The notes under the pieces were generated by a model. The model ran no database searches. It was not told the origin of the DNA and worked only from the letters and a program-made list of their open reading frames with translations. This document shows, piece by piece, positions 1 through 10,269 of a DNA stretch of 64,000 nucleotides (position 1 is the stretch's first letter; each line of letters begins with the position of its first letter). The stretch is taken from positions 1 to 64,000 of the forward strand of contig NZ_WHOD01000065.1 of NCBI RefSeq assembly GCF_013141765.1, written 5' to 3'. The stretch is from Paenibacillus foliorum (lineage in GTDB: Bacteria; Bacillota; Bacilli; Paenibacillales; NBRC-103111). The translations under genes were made by a program, and so were the position numbers.

Positions 1-87
1 CTTTTTCTGTAAAGCATTAAGTTGATTTAGAAGGATGCATGTTTTTCAGTGCCCTCCTAGGATTAGGTCAGCTTTTTTAAATGTTGT

Positions 88-117
88 ACAGGGGAATTCT
101 AAGAGCTATCCCCCTGT
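88..117 (-). terminator. Possible terminator after first operon
   Basis: The arms ACAGGGG and CCCCTGT enclose a 16-nt loop about 35 bp past the stop of the neighbouring oxidoreductase gene. The minus-strand tail is only weakly T-rich. It is placed where the 3' end of the 151-6297 operon is expected. Confidence 0.4.
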
Positions 118-150
118 TCCAAACTATTGTTAGTTTATCTGGCAATCGGT

Positions 151-1224
151 TTATTCAAATGCATCAATAATCATTTTGAACAGCTTCAGATCTTCTCTGG
201 AATCCTCTAATGTTGTTTTTGGCTGAGTGCCAGTCGTCACAACCTCGTGGAAATATTCCAGCTCTAAGGTGTATGCATCTTTGAAGCTCGGCCGCTCCAC
301 TGTTTTAGTAAAGGCTTCACCTACTGACTCCTCAATTATTTTCGTTGTCGGCAAATGACGGATATAAGGGGTGTCATACTGTATAGTAATCGCTTTATGG
401 TCGCCGTAAATTTGTATGTGAGCATCAAATCTCCGTATGTTATCTACTCCGGTTTCAAACGTAGCATTGTATCCGTCAAATTCAAGGATTGCGTTCATAA
501 ATCTTCCGCCATTCCATTGAGAAGCGGCAACGACTCTCTTAGGAAATCCGATAATTTCCCTCATCGCCGACAGATCATGACTGCTCAAGCCGCAAAGCAA
601 TCGGTACGCAGCTTTATGCGCGGCAGGGGCATCGCCAATTGCTTGCTGTACCATTCGTCCAGCGCGCTCCTGCTTATCACGTACCGATTCCTCAGGTATA
701 TCAGTAGGACGCAGCACATGACTCGATTGTTCAATAAATAAGCGGTTGGCGCCAATTATATCCCGAATTCGAGCGTAATTGATTTTACCCAACTGCTTAA
801 CTTCCTCAACAGCACTTACATAAGCAGGAGCGAATCGTCTCATATAGCCGACCATCACCTGCACGCCTGCCTCGTCTCGCGCGTGGATGATTGCCTCTAC
901 ATCTTCAAGTGTTAAGCATACCGGCTTTTCTAGCAGAACATGTTTCTTGTTTTTTAAGGCTGATATTGTGCAATCTGCGTGATACTCATCACTATTTAGA
1001 ACAAACACCGCATCCAAATCATCCTGCTTCGTTAAGTCATCAGCCTGCGTATATCGGTTGCTGACGCTTACCTGATACCGTTTCCCAATTGCCTCCAGCA
1101 GCTGCTCCGAAATATCGCATATAGCGGCAATTTCAAACCGGTCCGATAATGATTCCAGTATAGGGAGATGAATAATTTGAGCGACCTCGCCCAATCCGAT
1201 AATGCCGACTTTTATCTTTTTCAT
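151..1224 (-). CDS. Gfo/Idh/MocA family NAD(P)-dependent oxidoreductase
   Basis: A predicted cytoplasmic sugar or cyclitol dehydrogenase of 357 residues. The N-terminal Rossmann fold shows VGIIGLGEVA (residues 6-15), and the family signature EKP lies at 99-101, whose lysine is normally catalytic. The ATG at 1224 was chosen because AAAAGGAG lies just upstream; an in-frame ATG 15 codons further upstream has no such site and would add a non-family tail. It is the last gene of an operon running from the permease at 6297, 50 bp behind the alpha-fucosidase. That suggests it oxidises a sugar released from the imported oligosaccharide. The substrate cannot be read from sequence. Confidence 0.9.
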   Translation of the reverse strand: MKKIKVGIIGLGEVAQIIHLPILESLSDRFEIAAICDISEQLLEAIGKRYQVSVSNRYTQADDLTKQDDLDAVFVLNSDEYHADCTISALKNKKHVLLEKPVCLTLEDVEAIIHARDEAGVQVMVGYMRRFAPAYVSAVEEVKQLGKINYARIRDIIGANRLFIEQSSHVLRPTDIPEESVRDKQERAGRMVQQAIGDAPAAHKAAYRLLCGLSSHDLSAMREIIGFPKRVVAASQWNGGRFMNAILEFDGYNATFETGVDNIRRFDAHIQIYGDHKAITIQYDTPYIRHLPTTKIIEESVGEAFTKTVERPSFKDAYTLELEYFHEVVTTGTQPKTTLEDSREDLKLFKMIIDAFE

Positions 1225-1274
1225 GATAAATTCGTCTCCTTTTCTTACCATCGGTTCATCCAATTCCAATCATT

Positions 1275-2543
1275 TTACTCGCTAACCGCTTCATCAAACT
1301 CAAGCTTAAGGACCATCACTGTACCGGCAAGCTCATTGACCGGCAGGTTTCTGATTCGTAAGTAAGGTCTCTCCCTCCAAGCCCACGGAATCATATCTAC
1401 AGTCGCCTCCAGCTCCCTGCCGTCATTAAGCAAAGTTGCTTTGTTAGGAGCCTTATTCAACGGTTTTAATACGATCGAATTACTTTGTGTATCTTTATGA
1501 AGATGAATATAGAGGGTGTTCCCCCGACGAGTCGCCAGAGCTTCATCTCGGACCATTCGCCGTGCGGATCCTTCCATCGTAATTTCATCCCGGAATATCA
1601 TATCCGATGCAGGAATAGCATCCTCGAAGGACTCCTTCACGCTGTGGTACCATTCGCCTATTTTACTTAAAGCCTCTATATTCTCCTGAGCAATCCTGCC
1701 ATCTGGCTTCGGCCCCACATTCAGCAAGTAGTTGCCGCCCATTGCCAGAATCTTATCGATGCTCTGCATAATGAACTTATTGCTGTAGTAGTCCTCATCC
1801 TCCTTATAGCCCCAGCTTTCACGGCCTAACGCCTGACAAGCTTCAGTCGGTTTATTAAAGGAGCCCCCCTCAGGAACATGCCTTTCTGGGGTGTTGTAGT
1901 CACCTTTACCAGGACCTCGGTCATTAATCAGAATTCCCGGCTGGAGCTTACGGATCATCTCATTTAAGCTCGGATCCTCATGCTCAGCCACATTGACATC
2001 CCAAAAAAGCTGATAAATCTTACCATACTTCGTACATAGTTCAATCAGCTGGTTCCGAACATAATCATAATATTTATCAATATCGGGATCATCGCCTGCA
2101 CGAGGGCCAAACATTTCATGATGCCTTCCTTGGTTCGGATAATTCGGATGATGCCAATCAGGGCAAGAATAGTATAAACTCAGCGGAAAATTTCTCCGAT
2201 GGCAAGCCTCTGCCAGCATCCCCAATATATCTTTGCCGTAAGCGGAATTCATGACATTGTACTCCGTATGCTTGGTATCCCACATGCAGAATCCATCGTG
2301 ATGCTTCGTTGTAAAGCATAAATACTGCATACCTGCTTGCTCTGCCATATCCAACCATTCATCCGGATTAAATTCCACCGGATTGAATTCATGAATGAGC
2401 TTCTCATAATCCTTCCGCTTCATGTCTCCGCGCCATAATATTTGCTCATGCCATGCAGGAATCGCATACAGTCCCCAATGAACGAACAACCCGAACCTTC
2501 TTTCAAAGAACACATCACGATCATCCTTAAATTTTGTTATCAT
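1275..2543 (-). CDS. Alpha-L-fucosidase, GH29 type
   Basis: A glycoside hydrolase of 422 residues that would remove terminal alpha-L-fucose. GH29 signatures include RFGLFVHWGLY (residues 16-26), the substrate-pocket motif TKHHDGF (79-85), LFWD with D182 in the place of the nucleophile, and GGNYLLNVGPKPDG near the end of the barrel. There is no signal peptide, so it should act in the cytoplasm on imported oligosaccharides. The ATG at 2543 follows AGGAGGAG; a longer in-frame reading to 2657 lacks a ribosome site. It sits between the solute-binding lipoprotein and the oxidoreductase in one operon. The nucleophile context is FWDVN rather than the common WFDG or WYDG, so specificity may differ from classical fucosidases. 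Confidence 0.88.
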   Translation of the reverse strand: MITKFKDDRDVFFERRFGLFVHWGLYAIPAWHEQILWRGDMKRKDYEKLIHEFNPVEFNPDEWLDMAEQAGMQYLCFTTKHHDGFCMWDTKHTEYNVMNSAYGKDILGMLAEACHRRNFPLSLYYSCPDWHHPNYPNQGRHHEMFGPRAGDDPDIDKYYDYVRNQLIELCTKYGKIYQLFWDVNVAEHEDPSLNEMIRKLQPGILINDRGPGKGDYNTPERHVPEGGSFNKPTEACQALGRESWGYKEDEDYYSNKFIMQSIDKILAMGGNYLLNVGPKPDGRIAQENIEALSKIGEWYHSVKESFEDAIPASDMIFRDEITMEGSARRMVRDEALATRRGNTLYIHLHKDTQSNSIVLKPLNKAPNKATLLNDGRELEATVDMIPWAWRERPYLRIRNLPVNELAGTVMVLKLEFDEAVSE

Positions 2544-2696
2544 GGATTCTCCTCCTATTAGCTTCCCTTTAGGAAAGCTTGCATCGTAAGCAGTGGTTTT
2601 TCCGAAGAAATTTTCCAAATAAAGGTCGCCCCCCAACAAGGTTTCATTGGAGAGCAACCTTTATCAACTTGCTTCATTCAACTACAAGCTTTATCC

Positions 2697-4373
2697 TTAT
2701 TTTTTCTTGAACTTCGCATCGTAAGCTGCTTGATAAATATCCAAGTATTTCTTGATGTTCATATTGTCAAGGTTTTTAACATAAGCATCCCAGTTCTTAT
2801 CAATATCGGAGTCTCCTGTGATAAAGCGGGCCATCATCTCTTTTACATGATCCAGAATGGTCTTCTCCAAATCAGCTATCTCTGACGCCTGATCCGCAGT
2901 AAAGAACACAGGCGGCATTACTTTATCGATCTTCATTTGGTAAGGCTCCATTTTTTGCTTCGTTTGATTATAGAGTATGACCTCTAACGGTTGATCCGGA
3001 TTTTGTGCCTCACCTAAACGGAAATCATTCGAGCGGTAGCTCGGACCTGTTTGGCCCCAGTTCACATTTTGTACGCCACCCCAAGGTGTCAGCTGCTTCC
3101 AAATCGCAGGCTTACCGTTAATGCCGATTTCGGTTTTCTCTGCATATCTCCATTCCGTACCTTCACGTCCTGCATACCATCTAAGAGCCGTATCCGGCGA
3201 GTTAAACAAGAAGTCTGCCAAACGGAACGCTGCTTCTGGATTTTTTGCGTTTTTCGTAATAATATATTGTCCATTTCCTACTACATAAGGATGGTAGGCT
3301 GCATTCTGGAAACCGTTGGGTCCTTTCAAAGGAGGTACTGCTTCATAAGTCAGCCATCTGCCGCTGCTCGCTCCTAATGTGGTTAATGAGCCCATGTTGT
3401 GTCCGGAAGAGGCACCCAGGATTACGGTATCCGGATTCTCACCCAATTTTTTCAACTGATTATTATCCTGCGTCATAGCTTGTGGATCGATCAAACCCTC
3501 AGCATATAGCTTGCGTAAATATTTTAACCCTTCTTTCCACTCAGGTTTGTTATAAGGCACTGTAACTTTTCCGTTATCCAAATACAATTTTCTTGAGTCG
3601 TGATCATAAGTAAACGCATTCATAATGAAGGAGTCCAGCATTTGCGTTTCGAATAAATTACTTGCTGCTGCTTGAATTGAGCCGGAAAGTGGAATCTCAT
3701 CAGCCTTACCGTTACCGTTAGGATCCTTGGTTTTAAAAGCTTTCAAAACCTCGTAAAACTCATCGGTGGTTGTAGGCATTTTCAGGCCTAATTTATCAAG
3801 CCATGGCTTATGAATCCACATTCTTTGTTTATACATACAGTGATAGCATTCATTAACCTGCGGGAGCGCATAGATTTTCCCGTCAGGCGCTGTGATCAAA
3901 TCCTTGTAGATCGCGTTTTCACTGAACATCTTTTTCATTTCTACGCCATACTTTTCGATTAAATCGTTCAGTGGAAGGAACACGCCTTGACTGCCATTAA
4001 TCATCATCTGAGTTGGTGAAACACCGAAGCCCATAATGACATCCGGATAATCTCCGCTGGATAGAACAAGGTTCAATTTCTCCGTGGCAGACTTCTCAGG
4101 TGCTACTTCCCAATCAATTTTTATGTTTGTCTTCTGCTCCAGCCATTTGGTAAATTCATTGGTGGAAAAGTCTTCAACCGAAGCGCTTCCTTTCACCAAT
4201 ATCTTGACTGTAGTTTTTTCGTTCGTAATCGGGAACTGCCCTGCCGGATTGACGTTGGAAGTCGCTTTCTTGCCGTCATCCTTCACTACTGGCTCTGTCC
4301 CGCTGGAACAAGCACTTAAAGCCAAGCCCAAACCTAATACCAAAGATAAACTAATGAGTGTAACTTTTTTCAA
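2697..4373 (-). CDS. Extracellular solute-binding lipoprotein (LplA/YtcQ type)
   Basis: The substrate-binding component of a carbohydrate ABC importer, 558 residues, anchored outside the membrane by a lipid. The signal peptide ends in lipobox LSAC with the lipidated C22. Length and features such as QMMINGSQGVFLPL and LRWYAGREGTEW fit the long family-1 binding proteins of Paenibacillus. The start codon is TTG, placed 7 nt after AAGGAGG. It follows the two permease genes (order LplB, LplC, binding protein) and precedes the fucosidase, so fucosylated oligosaccharides are a reasonable guess for the ligand. No ATPase is encoded here; these systems usually share an MsmX-type ATPase encoded elsewhere. 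Confidence 0.9.
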   Translation of the reverse strand: MKKVTLISLSLVLGLGLALSACSSGTEPVVKDDGKKATSNVNPAGQFPITNEKTTVKILVKGSASVEDFSTNEFTKWLEQKTNIKIDWEVAPEKSATEKLNLVLSSGDYPDVIMGFGVSPTQMMINGSQGVFLPLNDLIEKYGVEMKKMFSENAIYKDLITAPDGKIYALPQVNECYHCMYKQRMWIHKPWLDKLGLKMPTTTDEFYEVLKAFKTKDPNGNGKADEIPLSGSIQAAASNLFETQMLDSFIMNAFTYDHDSRKLYLDNGKVTVPYNKPEWKEGLKYLRKLYAEGLIDPQAMTQDNNQLKKLGENPDTVILGASSGHNMGSLTTLGASSGRWLTYEAVPPLKGPNGFQNAAYHPYVVGNGQYIITKNAKNPEAAFRLADFLFNSPDTALRWYAGREGTEWRYAEKTEIGINGKPAIWKQLTPWGGVQNVNWGQTGPSYRSNDFRLGEAQNPDQPLEVILYNQTKQKMEPYQMKIDKVMPPVFFTADQASEIADLEKTILDHVKEMMARFITGDSDIDKNWDAYVKNLDNMNIKKYLDIYQAAYDAKFKKK

Positions 4374-4406
4374 ATGAACCCCTCCTTAAAGTTTTCTGTT
4401 GGAAAA

Positions 4407-5303
4407 CTACCCTTTTAAGGAACCAATCATGATCCCTTTGACAAAATATTTTTGTACAAACGGGTAAACAATCATTAGCGGTGCAGTAGCTACAATAATT
4501 AGCGAATATTTCAAGAGCTCACGGAGACCCTCTCTTTTCGCTGCCTCCTGCACATCAACTAGCATGTTCAAATCCACATCATTCTGCACAAGGATGTCTC
4601 TTAGTACTAGCTGCAAAGGATATAAATTCTGGCTTTTCAAATAAATTAATGCGTTAAAAAATGAATTCCAATGGCCAACAGCATAGAACAAAGTTATAAC
4701 GGCTGTAATCGGACCTGATAATGGAAGCACAATTTTCCATACGAATTGAAAATCTGTACAACCATCCAATTGGGCTGCCTCAAGCAGCTCATCAGGAATA
4801 GTAGTTTGGAAATAGGTTCGGGTAATGATCATATTCCATATGCCTAGCGCACCAGGCAGCAGCATCGACCAGGTTGTATTGAGCAAACCCAGATCTCTGA
4901 CCAGCAAGTAGGTCGGAATTAATCCCCCAGAAAACATCAGTGTAAATACAAACATGAACATAAAAATATTTCTACCGTAAAAATCTTTTCTGGATAAAGG
5001 ATAAGCTGCCAGAATCGTCATTATAACGTTAATCAAGGTTCCAGCAACCGTGTAATAGAATGAATTCATGAACCCGCTCAAAATCAACCTATGCTTAAAA
5101 ACTGCATAATACCCATCCAATGTCGGATCGATTGGCCACAGCCATACTCTTCCAGAGACAACAGCTTCTGAGCTGCTTATGGAAGCGCTTAAAATATAGA
5201 TCAGCGGATAAAGAATGGTTACCAAAAACAAGGATAATATTATATAGTTGAGGACTGTAAACAGCCGGTCCATCTGCGATTCTTTTATTGACGAATGATC
5301 CAT
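4407..5303 (-). CDS. Carbohydrate ABC transporter permease, LplC/YtcP type
   Basis: An inner-membrane permease of 298 residues with about six hydrophobic segments. The cytoplasmic EAA loop that contacts the ATPase reads EAAQLDGCTDFQF. The C-terminus FVKGIMIGSLKG is typical of the YtcP branch. The ATG at 5303 is preceded by AAGGAG; the in-frame extension to 5417 overlaps the upstream gene and is rich in arginine, so it was rejected. Paired with the LplB-type permease it forms the channel for the binding protein encoded downstream. Confidence 0.92.
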   Translation of the reverse strand: MDHSSIKESQMDRLFTVLNYIILSLFLVTILYPLIYILSASISSSEAVVSGRVWLWPIDPTLDGYYAVFKHRLILSGFMNSFYYTVAGTLINVIMTILAAYPLSRKDFYGRNIFMFMFVFTLMFSGGLIPTYLLVRDLGLLNTTWSMLLPGALGIWNMIITRTYFQTTIPDELLEAAQLDGCTDFQFVWKIVLPLSGPITAVITLFYAVGHWNSFFNALIYLKSQNLYPLQLVLRDILVQNDVDLNMLVDVQEAAKREGLRELLKYSLIIVATAPLMIVYPFVQKYFVKGIMIGSLKG

Positions 5304-5328
5304 TGTGCTCTCCTTTCCATTCCCCCTC

Positions 5329-6297
5329 TTACCATAGGCTCTCCTGCTTTGTCTTCTGGGCGATCTTATTAACAGCCACAAGGAGGACAAGGTTGATAAC
5401 GGATTTAAACAAGCCAATTGCTGAGGAATACGAGTAATTCATAGCTTGTGATGCCAATCCGACCTTATAGACGTACGTATCGATAACTTCCGATGTCCGA
5501 ATATTGAGTGGATTTTGCATGAGCAGCACTTTCTCAAAGCCGATATCGAGCATATGGCCTGTATTTAGAATTAATATAATAATGGCTATCGGCATAATCC
5601 CTGGAATGTCAATGTGCCACATCCGCTGTACCTTGTTCGCACCGTCGACAACAGCTGCCTCGTGTAAAGATGGATCAATGCTGGCAAGAGCGGCCAAATA
5701 GATGATGCAGGAAAAACCAACGCTTTGCCATACTCCCGACCAGACATAAATAGACTTGAAATATTCAGGTATCCCCATAAAGCTGACCGGCTCGAAGCCT
5801 AGTCCTTTAATAATTGAATTGACGATCCCGTTTCTCGGATCAAGCAATTCCAGAATAATACCAACCATTACAACGACAGATATAAAGTGTGGAGCGTAAG
5901 TGATCATTTGAACCGATTTTTTGAAAAATTGGTTTTTTACATAGTTCAAGCTGAGTGCGAGAATAATTGGAAACGGAAAGCTGGCAAACAAGCTGTAAAC
6001 ACTTAAAACTATTGTATTGCTCATGAGCCTCCAAAACTCGTAGGAATCGAAGAACCTCAGAAAATGCTTAAAGCCTACCCACTCGCTCCCCCAAATACCT
6101 TTGGTTACTATAAAGTTTTTGAAGGCTATTTGGGCGCCGTACATCGGTATATATTTAAATATAATAATGTACAGGACGGGTAGGGCGATCAGCACATACA
6201 GACGCCACACTTTTCTCATTTTCTTTAGTGGAGTACTACTACTGGTTTTTACACTAGCTTTCGTCTGAATTCCTGTTGTTTGTTTAAGCGCTTCCAA
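5329..6297 (-). CDS. Sugar ABC transporter permease, LplB type
   Basis: A permease of 322 residues and the first gene of the operon 6297-151. It has an N-terminal membrane segment beginning near VLIALPVLYIIIFKYIPMYG, which is the LplB hallmark, and an EAA loop EAAVVDGANKVQRMW. The start is TTG, 7 nt after AGGAGG. The gene ends 25 bp before its partner permease. A cre-like palindrome TGGAAGCGCTTAAA overlaps the first codons (two mismatches to the CcpA consensus), which might link the operon to carbon repression; this is weak evidence. Confidence 0.92.
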   Translation of the reverse strand: MEALKQTTGIQTKASVKTSSSTPLKKMRKVWRLYVLIALPVLYIIIFKYIPMYGAQIAFKNFIVTKGIWGSEWVGFKHFLRFFDSYEFWRLMSNTIVLSVYSLFASFPFPIILALSLNYVKNQFFKKSVQMITYAPHFISVVVMVGIILELLDPRNGIVNSIIKGLGFEPVSFMGIPEYFKSIYVWSGVWQSVGFSCIIYLAALASIDPSLHEAAVVDGANKVQRMWHIDIPGIMPIAIIILILNTGHMLDIGFEKVLLMQNPLNIRTSEVIDTYVYKVGLASQAMNYSYSSAIGLFKSVINLVLLVAVNKIAQKTKQESLW

Positions 6298-6403
6298 AAA
6301 TTCACCTCCTTTAATGATCTTGCTTGTGAGCCAAGGCGTATTGTTTGCCCCTCTCTGTCCTTTCTAATCCTACGATAAGCGGTTAACCGAATCCTGTAAA
6401 TGT

Positions 6404-6433
6404 GAAAGCCTGCAGTTTTATGTGCAGGCTTTC
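6404..6433 (-). terminator. Hairpin after AraC sensor gene
   Basis: A perfect 11-bp stem, GAAAGCCTGCA pairing with TGCAGGCTTTC around an 8-nt loop, lies 63 bp past the stop of the 6496-8799 regulator. The tail is not a T-run. It probably ends or attenuates the regulator transcript before the importer operon. Confidence 0.5.
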
Positions 6434-6495
6434 AGATAAACGATGTGCAGTTGAGTTTATAATGTGCATTCGTTAAGAATGCGCTTACATTTTAC

Positions 6496-8799
6496 TTATA
6501 AACGGCGGTATTCCGATGTGCTGACCGCGTTTATACGCTTAAAAGCTCTACAGAAAGTATTAGACGAGCTATATCCTACTTGCTGGGCTATTTCATAAAC
6601 AGGCAATTGCGTCGTCGACAGCAGCTTCTTCGCATGAGTCATACGAAGCTCCTCTAAATAGTCCGAGAAATTGACACCGGTTTGTTCTTTGAAAAATTGA
6701 GACAAATATCCCTTTGAAATATTCATCTTTTCGGCAACGGAATCTAGACATAGCTCAGTCTGTGCATAAGATTCGTGGAGCAATTCGAGAATCTTTTCTT
6801 GAAGCTGTACATTCTGACTTTTCTTATGGTCATTGACGAACTCACAAACTTGAAAGTAAACGGACACGAGTGAACGGTAGTTTTTCTCTAACCCATCATA
6901 GGAGGCTGTGTCTGCCGAGAAAGGCTTCATCTGTTCCAGTGCCGCGCCCTCTTCCACACCAACCTGTGGCAGCAGCTTAACAACAGTTCCCCACATTTCA
7001 TTCATGAACAGCCGAAGCATGGGTACCGATAAACGACGCTCCTCAAAATTAATTTCATGAAGCTCCTCCAGCAGTGATGCAACTGCCTCTTGTTCTCCCG
7101 CTTTAGCTAGATTGCTCATCCGGTGCTCTAGGTCTGAAGGATAGTAGTAACCGTTATTTTCTTGAGGCAGTTCTTCAAAGCGCATAATTCCGTTCATATT
7201 TCTCCAGGATAAATATTCCAAGGACCGCTTGGCTTCCTCATAAGAGCGTGAAACATTGAGCAGATCCTCATGCGTATCTCCTACTCCGAATCGAGTCGTC
7301 ATATTTAAACGGGTACTAATTATGTCACTTACGTTGCCAATTACTTCCTCTATATAAGCGCGGCGATCCTCCGGGTTGTTACTATTGAACGCAATCAAGA
7401 GAGCAATCTGATCTTCGGCAACATCATGCCAATGTACATTAGCACCCATTTCATCTCGCAAAATATCTTTGACCATGATCCGTTTGACATCAAGCTCTTC
7501 CAGCACATCACGGTCCAAACCGCTATCATATCCCCTTAGTTGAAGAATGGCAGCCAAGAAATATTTTCCACGCATTTCAATACCCACGTGCTGCAGCAAA
7601 ATAGAAATTTCCTTGTGAGCCACATATTCGCCCTTCAGCAGCCTCTCAAAGAGCGCAGCCTGCACCAACGGGGCTTGCTTCTCCATCTTTTTCTGCAATT
7701 CTTGATTATTATCAATCAGCTGGGAAACGGTATCCCGAATAAATCGGTATGCGTCCGAACCATAATAGCCATCGCCATTCGTTTTCTCCACTATCGTTTC
7801 CATAATGTTCCTTAGAGGGCGGCTGTTCCTGTATGCAATTAAATAAGCAATTAATAGTCCCACAGCCAAAAAGACAAAGGCAAATGTAAATGTAATTTTT
7901 TTAATATACAACACTTTCTTCAACACTACATAAGCAGGCTGAGCAACCAAATAGGTCCATCCATTATAGCTGGAGGTTGTATAGGTAACCATCATCATCT
8001 GCCCGCCAATATCCTGCATGACGCTTCCATGCTTCCCAGCTAAGCTGCTCCTGTCGATCCAAAAGGAAGAATCTCCAGACGAAACGCTGCTTATTACATC
8101 ACCGGTCTCATTAATGATATACGCCCACCCGCCACCGGACAATTCAAGGCCTCCAAGCAGCTTTTGAACCTCTCGATTATCAACGGTGATCGCCACCGAC
8201 CCTTGTGAAAAACCGGGATAACCCAAGGTTTGTATATAAGTAAGTAAAGAATAACGGATTCCATTGACCGTCACTTCCTGTGCGGGTAGCACCCTGCGGT
8301 GATATTGGTCACCCACAAATAAATTTTTCCACGTTTGCGCGTCCATATTGGCGTATTTAAAATATTTTTGAAAATCGGGCAGTAAGTAGGTAGAGCTATC
8401 AGCCAATACAATGCCGCTATTCTTATAAAAAATGAAATAGTTGAAAATAAAGTTATTGGATAAGCTGTAATTATAAATGCTTTTGCGAGTCTCCATAATG
8501 CGGTAAGTATTAGCCCCTTCGAATGGCTCTGTGATGGTGGTGAACTGCATAATTCGTGTATCGCCCGCAAGCTGCACCGCAATAGAGGCTATTTCAGACA
8601 ATCTCCGATCCATAATATCCCTGCTTTGCTGGAGCAGATTCATATTAGAAGCCGTGACTTCCTTCTCCATTTCAATCAGTGTTTTATTGTAGATAACCCA
8701 ACCTACCAGGAGCGGAAGCAGCAATAACAACATGTTGGGCACCAGAAGGCGCAAGAAAATCCCCTTACTACCGGTCCTGTTACGTTTCACATTCCACAT
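6496..8799 (-). CDS. Membrane-anchored AraC family sensor-regulator
   Basis: A 767-residue regulator of the YesN/YtdP-like group. A first membrane segment spans about residues 14-37, followed by an extracytoplasmic Cache-like sensor (about 38-300), a second membrane segment (about 301-323), a cytoplasmic linker, and an AraC-type double helix-turn-helix over the last 100 residues (CLDSVAEKMNISKGYLSQFF, then VYEIAQQVGYSSSNTFCRAF). The ATG at 8799 follows GGAGGG by about 8 nt; an upstream ATG at 8853 is less well supported. It lies directly upstream of the LplB-type importer operon, the usual position for a regulator that senses sugar outside the cell and activates the adjoining importer. Confidence 0.9.
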   Translation of the reverse strand: MWNVKRNRTGSKGIFLRLLVPNMLLLLLPLLVGWVIYNKTLIEMEKEVTASNMNLLQQSRDIMDRRLSEIASIAVQLAGDTRIMQFTTITEPFEGANTYRIMETRKSIYNYSLSNNFIFNYFIFYKNSGIVLADSSTYLLPDFQKYFKYANMDAQTWKNLFVGDQYHRRVLPAQEVTVNGIRYSLLTYIQTLGYPGFSQGSVAITVDNREVQKLLGGLELSGGGWAYIINETGDVISSVSSGDSSFWIDRSSLAGKHGSVMQDIGGQMMMVTYTTSSYNGWTYLVAQPAYVVLKKVLYIKKITFTFAFVFLAVGLLIAYLIAYRNSRPLRNIMETIVEKTNGDGYYGSDAYRFIRDTVSQLIDNNQELQKKMEKQAPLVQAALFERLLKGEYVAHKEISILLQHVGIEMRGKYFLAAILQLRGYDSGLDRDVLEELDVKRIMVKDILRDEMGANVHWHDVAEDQIALLIAFNSNNPEDRRAYIEEVIGNVSDIISTRLNMTTRFGVGDTHEDLLNVSRSYEEAKRSLEYLSWRNMNGIMRFEELPQENNGYYYPSDLEHRMSNLAKAGEQEAVASLLEELHEINFEERRLSVPMLRLFMNEMWGTVVKLLPQVGVEEGAALEQMKPFSADTASYDGLEKNYRSLVSVYFQVCEFVNDHKKSQNVQLQEKILELLHESYAQTELCLDSVAEKMNISKGYLSQFFKEQTGVNFSDYLEELRMTHAKKLLSTTQLPVYEIAQQVGYSSSNTFCRAFKRINAVSTSEYRRL

Positions 8800-8954
8800 C
8801 AAGGTTCCCTCCATGCGTTGAAGCTTGATTTCATTGTAATTGACTTCCTCCAAGCAGACAACGAGGAAATAAAGTCGAAATATGTTGGATTATGACAGAG
8901 ACACTCAGAAGCGGAATCATTCAATTGTCTTTCATTTGGTTAAATCACATGAGC

Positions 8955-10223
8955 TCAGTTATGCCAAGACGCAAAATTTCCTTGTTCATCGAAGCTCATC
9001 CGCTCAGGTGCACCCATAATTTCTATATCGGACCGCTGCCGAATTTCCGGAATCAACGATTCCGATACATAGAGGTGCTCCAAATGCAAGGTGCTGTGTA
9101 TTCTCGCAAATCGCGCCTGCTCCGGCTTTACTCCCCAATTAGCCTTTAATGCCGCAGTCAAAGCTTCCTTATCGTTATCCAAAATTATAGGAATCATCGC
9201 TCGATGTAAAAAAGTGCTCGTAATAACATTTTCATTAGTTTTCTGGAAATCTATCTTATCAAAAAGTCTCTTGGTGGTCAGATCAGCCAAGCCGATCCCC
9301 AGAGCATTGCCATGGCTTTCTTCACTCAAATCACCCGCAATCACGTATTTTATGCGCGGTTTATCAAAGTCATCTACTCCATGAATCCTCACTCTGCCAA
9401 TAATATTAGTGTCCATGCCGGTTCCGCTGTAGTTTTTGCCAATATGGTCAACCATTAAAATATCCAAGTCTTCTACAGGCAAGCTTGGCATATAAGTTGC
9501 CGATAGTTTAAGTAATTCTGCTTCACGCACAGGGATTAGTTCCGAAGGAATGGCTTCGATAAGGGCTGTTTGCTCCAATGCATTCTCTACGATCCCGATG
9601 CCGCATAAAATGTTAGCCTTTTCCAACACGACTTTGGCCACTTCCGGCATCATATCCCGAATACCAATGACACCATGATGATGAAGTGCCAACGCTTGCT
9701 TATGCTTGCCCATTCCAATTGCGGCCATCTTCATTAAACCGCTCTCAAATCCATGTGGAGATTGAAAATCCGTATGCACCTTGATGCGACCAATAATAAT
9801 AATCCCATCCGCTTCCCAAGCATGCTGATCCGTATATACAGCTACTCCTGCCAGAGTACTTCCGATATGGGCAACCTCCATTGACGAAACAATAGGCGCT
9901 CCACAGAATGCCTCTGTCACACCATAACCGTGCAGCACCTCTATCTGACCTCCCGCCGTCGCTCCCCCATGGCTGCCCATCGCGGGAATTATAAAAGGAG
10001 CCGCTCCCCATTCCTTAAGCTGGCTTACAACAGCGCGAATGATAAGATGTATATTGGCTATGCCTCTACTTCCTGCTGTAAGAGCAATACGCATACCTGG
10101 GGTGATGTGTGATCTCATCCCTATTCGCTGCATTTCCTCACTTACCGTTCTCTCGATATGCGCCACGGCTATCATCGGACCTTGCAGCTTCTGCTTGATT
10201 ATTATCACTTTTGGATATTCCAT
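8955..10223 (-). CDS. LarA-like (DUF2088, lactate racemase N-domain) protein
   Basis: A protein of 422 residues resembling the nickel-pincer lactate racemase superfamily. The N-terminal domain has AMGSHGGATAGGQ (residues 81-93), comparable to the cofactor-contacting G-x-H loop of LarA. A later segment IGRIKVHTDF is followed by GMGKHKQALALHHHG, where LarA has metal- and substrate-site His and Lys residues. The ATG at 10223 is preceded by AAGGAAGAGGG. LarA relatives racemise or epimerise several 2-hydroxyacids and sugar acids; the substrate here is unknown. No larB, larC or larE gene is in the window, so cofactor supply would have to come from elsewhere. It is 46 bp downstream of an AraC regulator and probably co-transcribed with it. 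Confidence 0.75.
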   Translation of the reverse strand: MEYPKVIIIKQKLQGPMIAVAHIERTVSEEMQRIGMRSHITPGMRIALTAGSRGIANIHLIIRAVVSQLKEWGAAPFIIPAMGSHGGATAGGQIEVLHGYGVTEAFCGAPIVSSMEVAHIGSTLAGVAVYTDQHAWEADGIIIIGRIKVHTDFQSPHGFESGLMKMAAIGMGKHKQALALHHHGVIGIRDMMPEVAKVVLEKANILCGIGIVENALEQTALIEAIPSELIPVREAELLKLSATYMPSLPVEDLDILMVDHIGKNYSGTGMDTNIIGRVRIHGVDDFDKPRIKYVIAGDLSEESHGNALGIGLADLTTKRLFDKIDFQKTNENVITSTFLHRAMIPIILDNDKEALTAALKANWGVKPEQARFARIHSTLHLEHLYVSESLIPEIRQRSDIEIMGAPERMSFDEQGNFASWHN

Positions 10224-10269
10224 AACGATCCCTCTTCCTTGTTTTTTTAGAACATCTAATAACAACAAG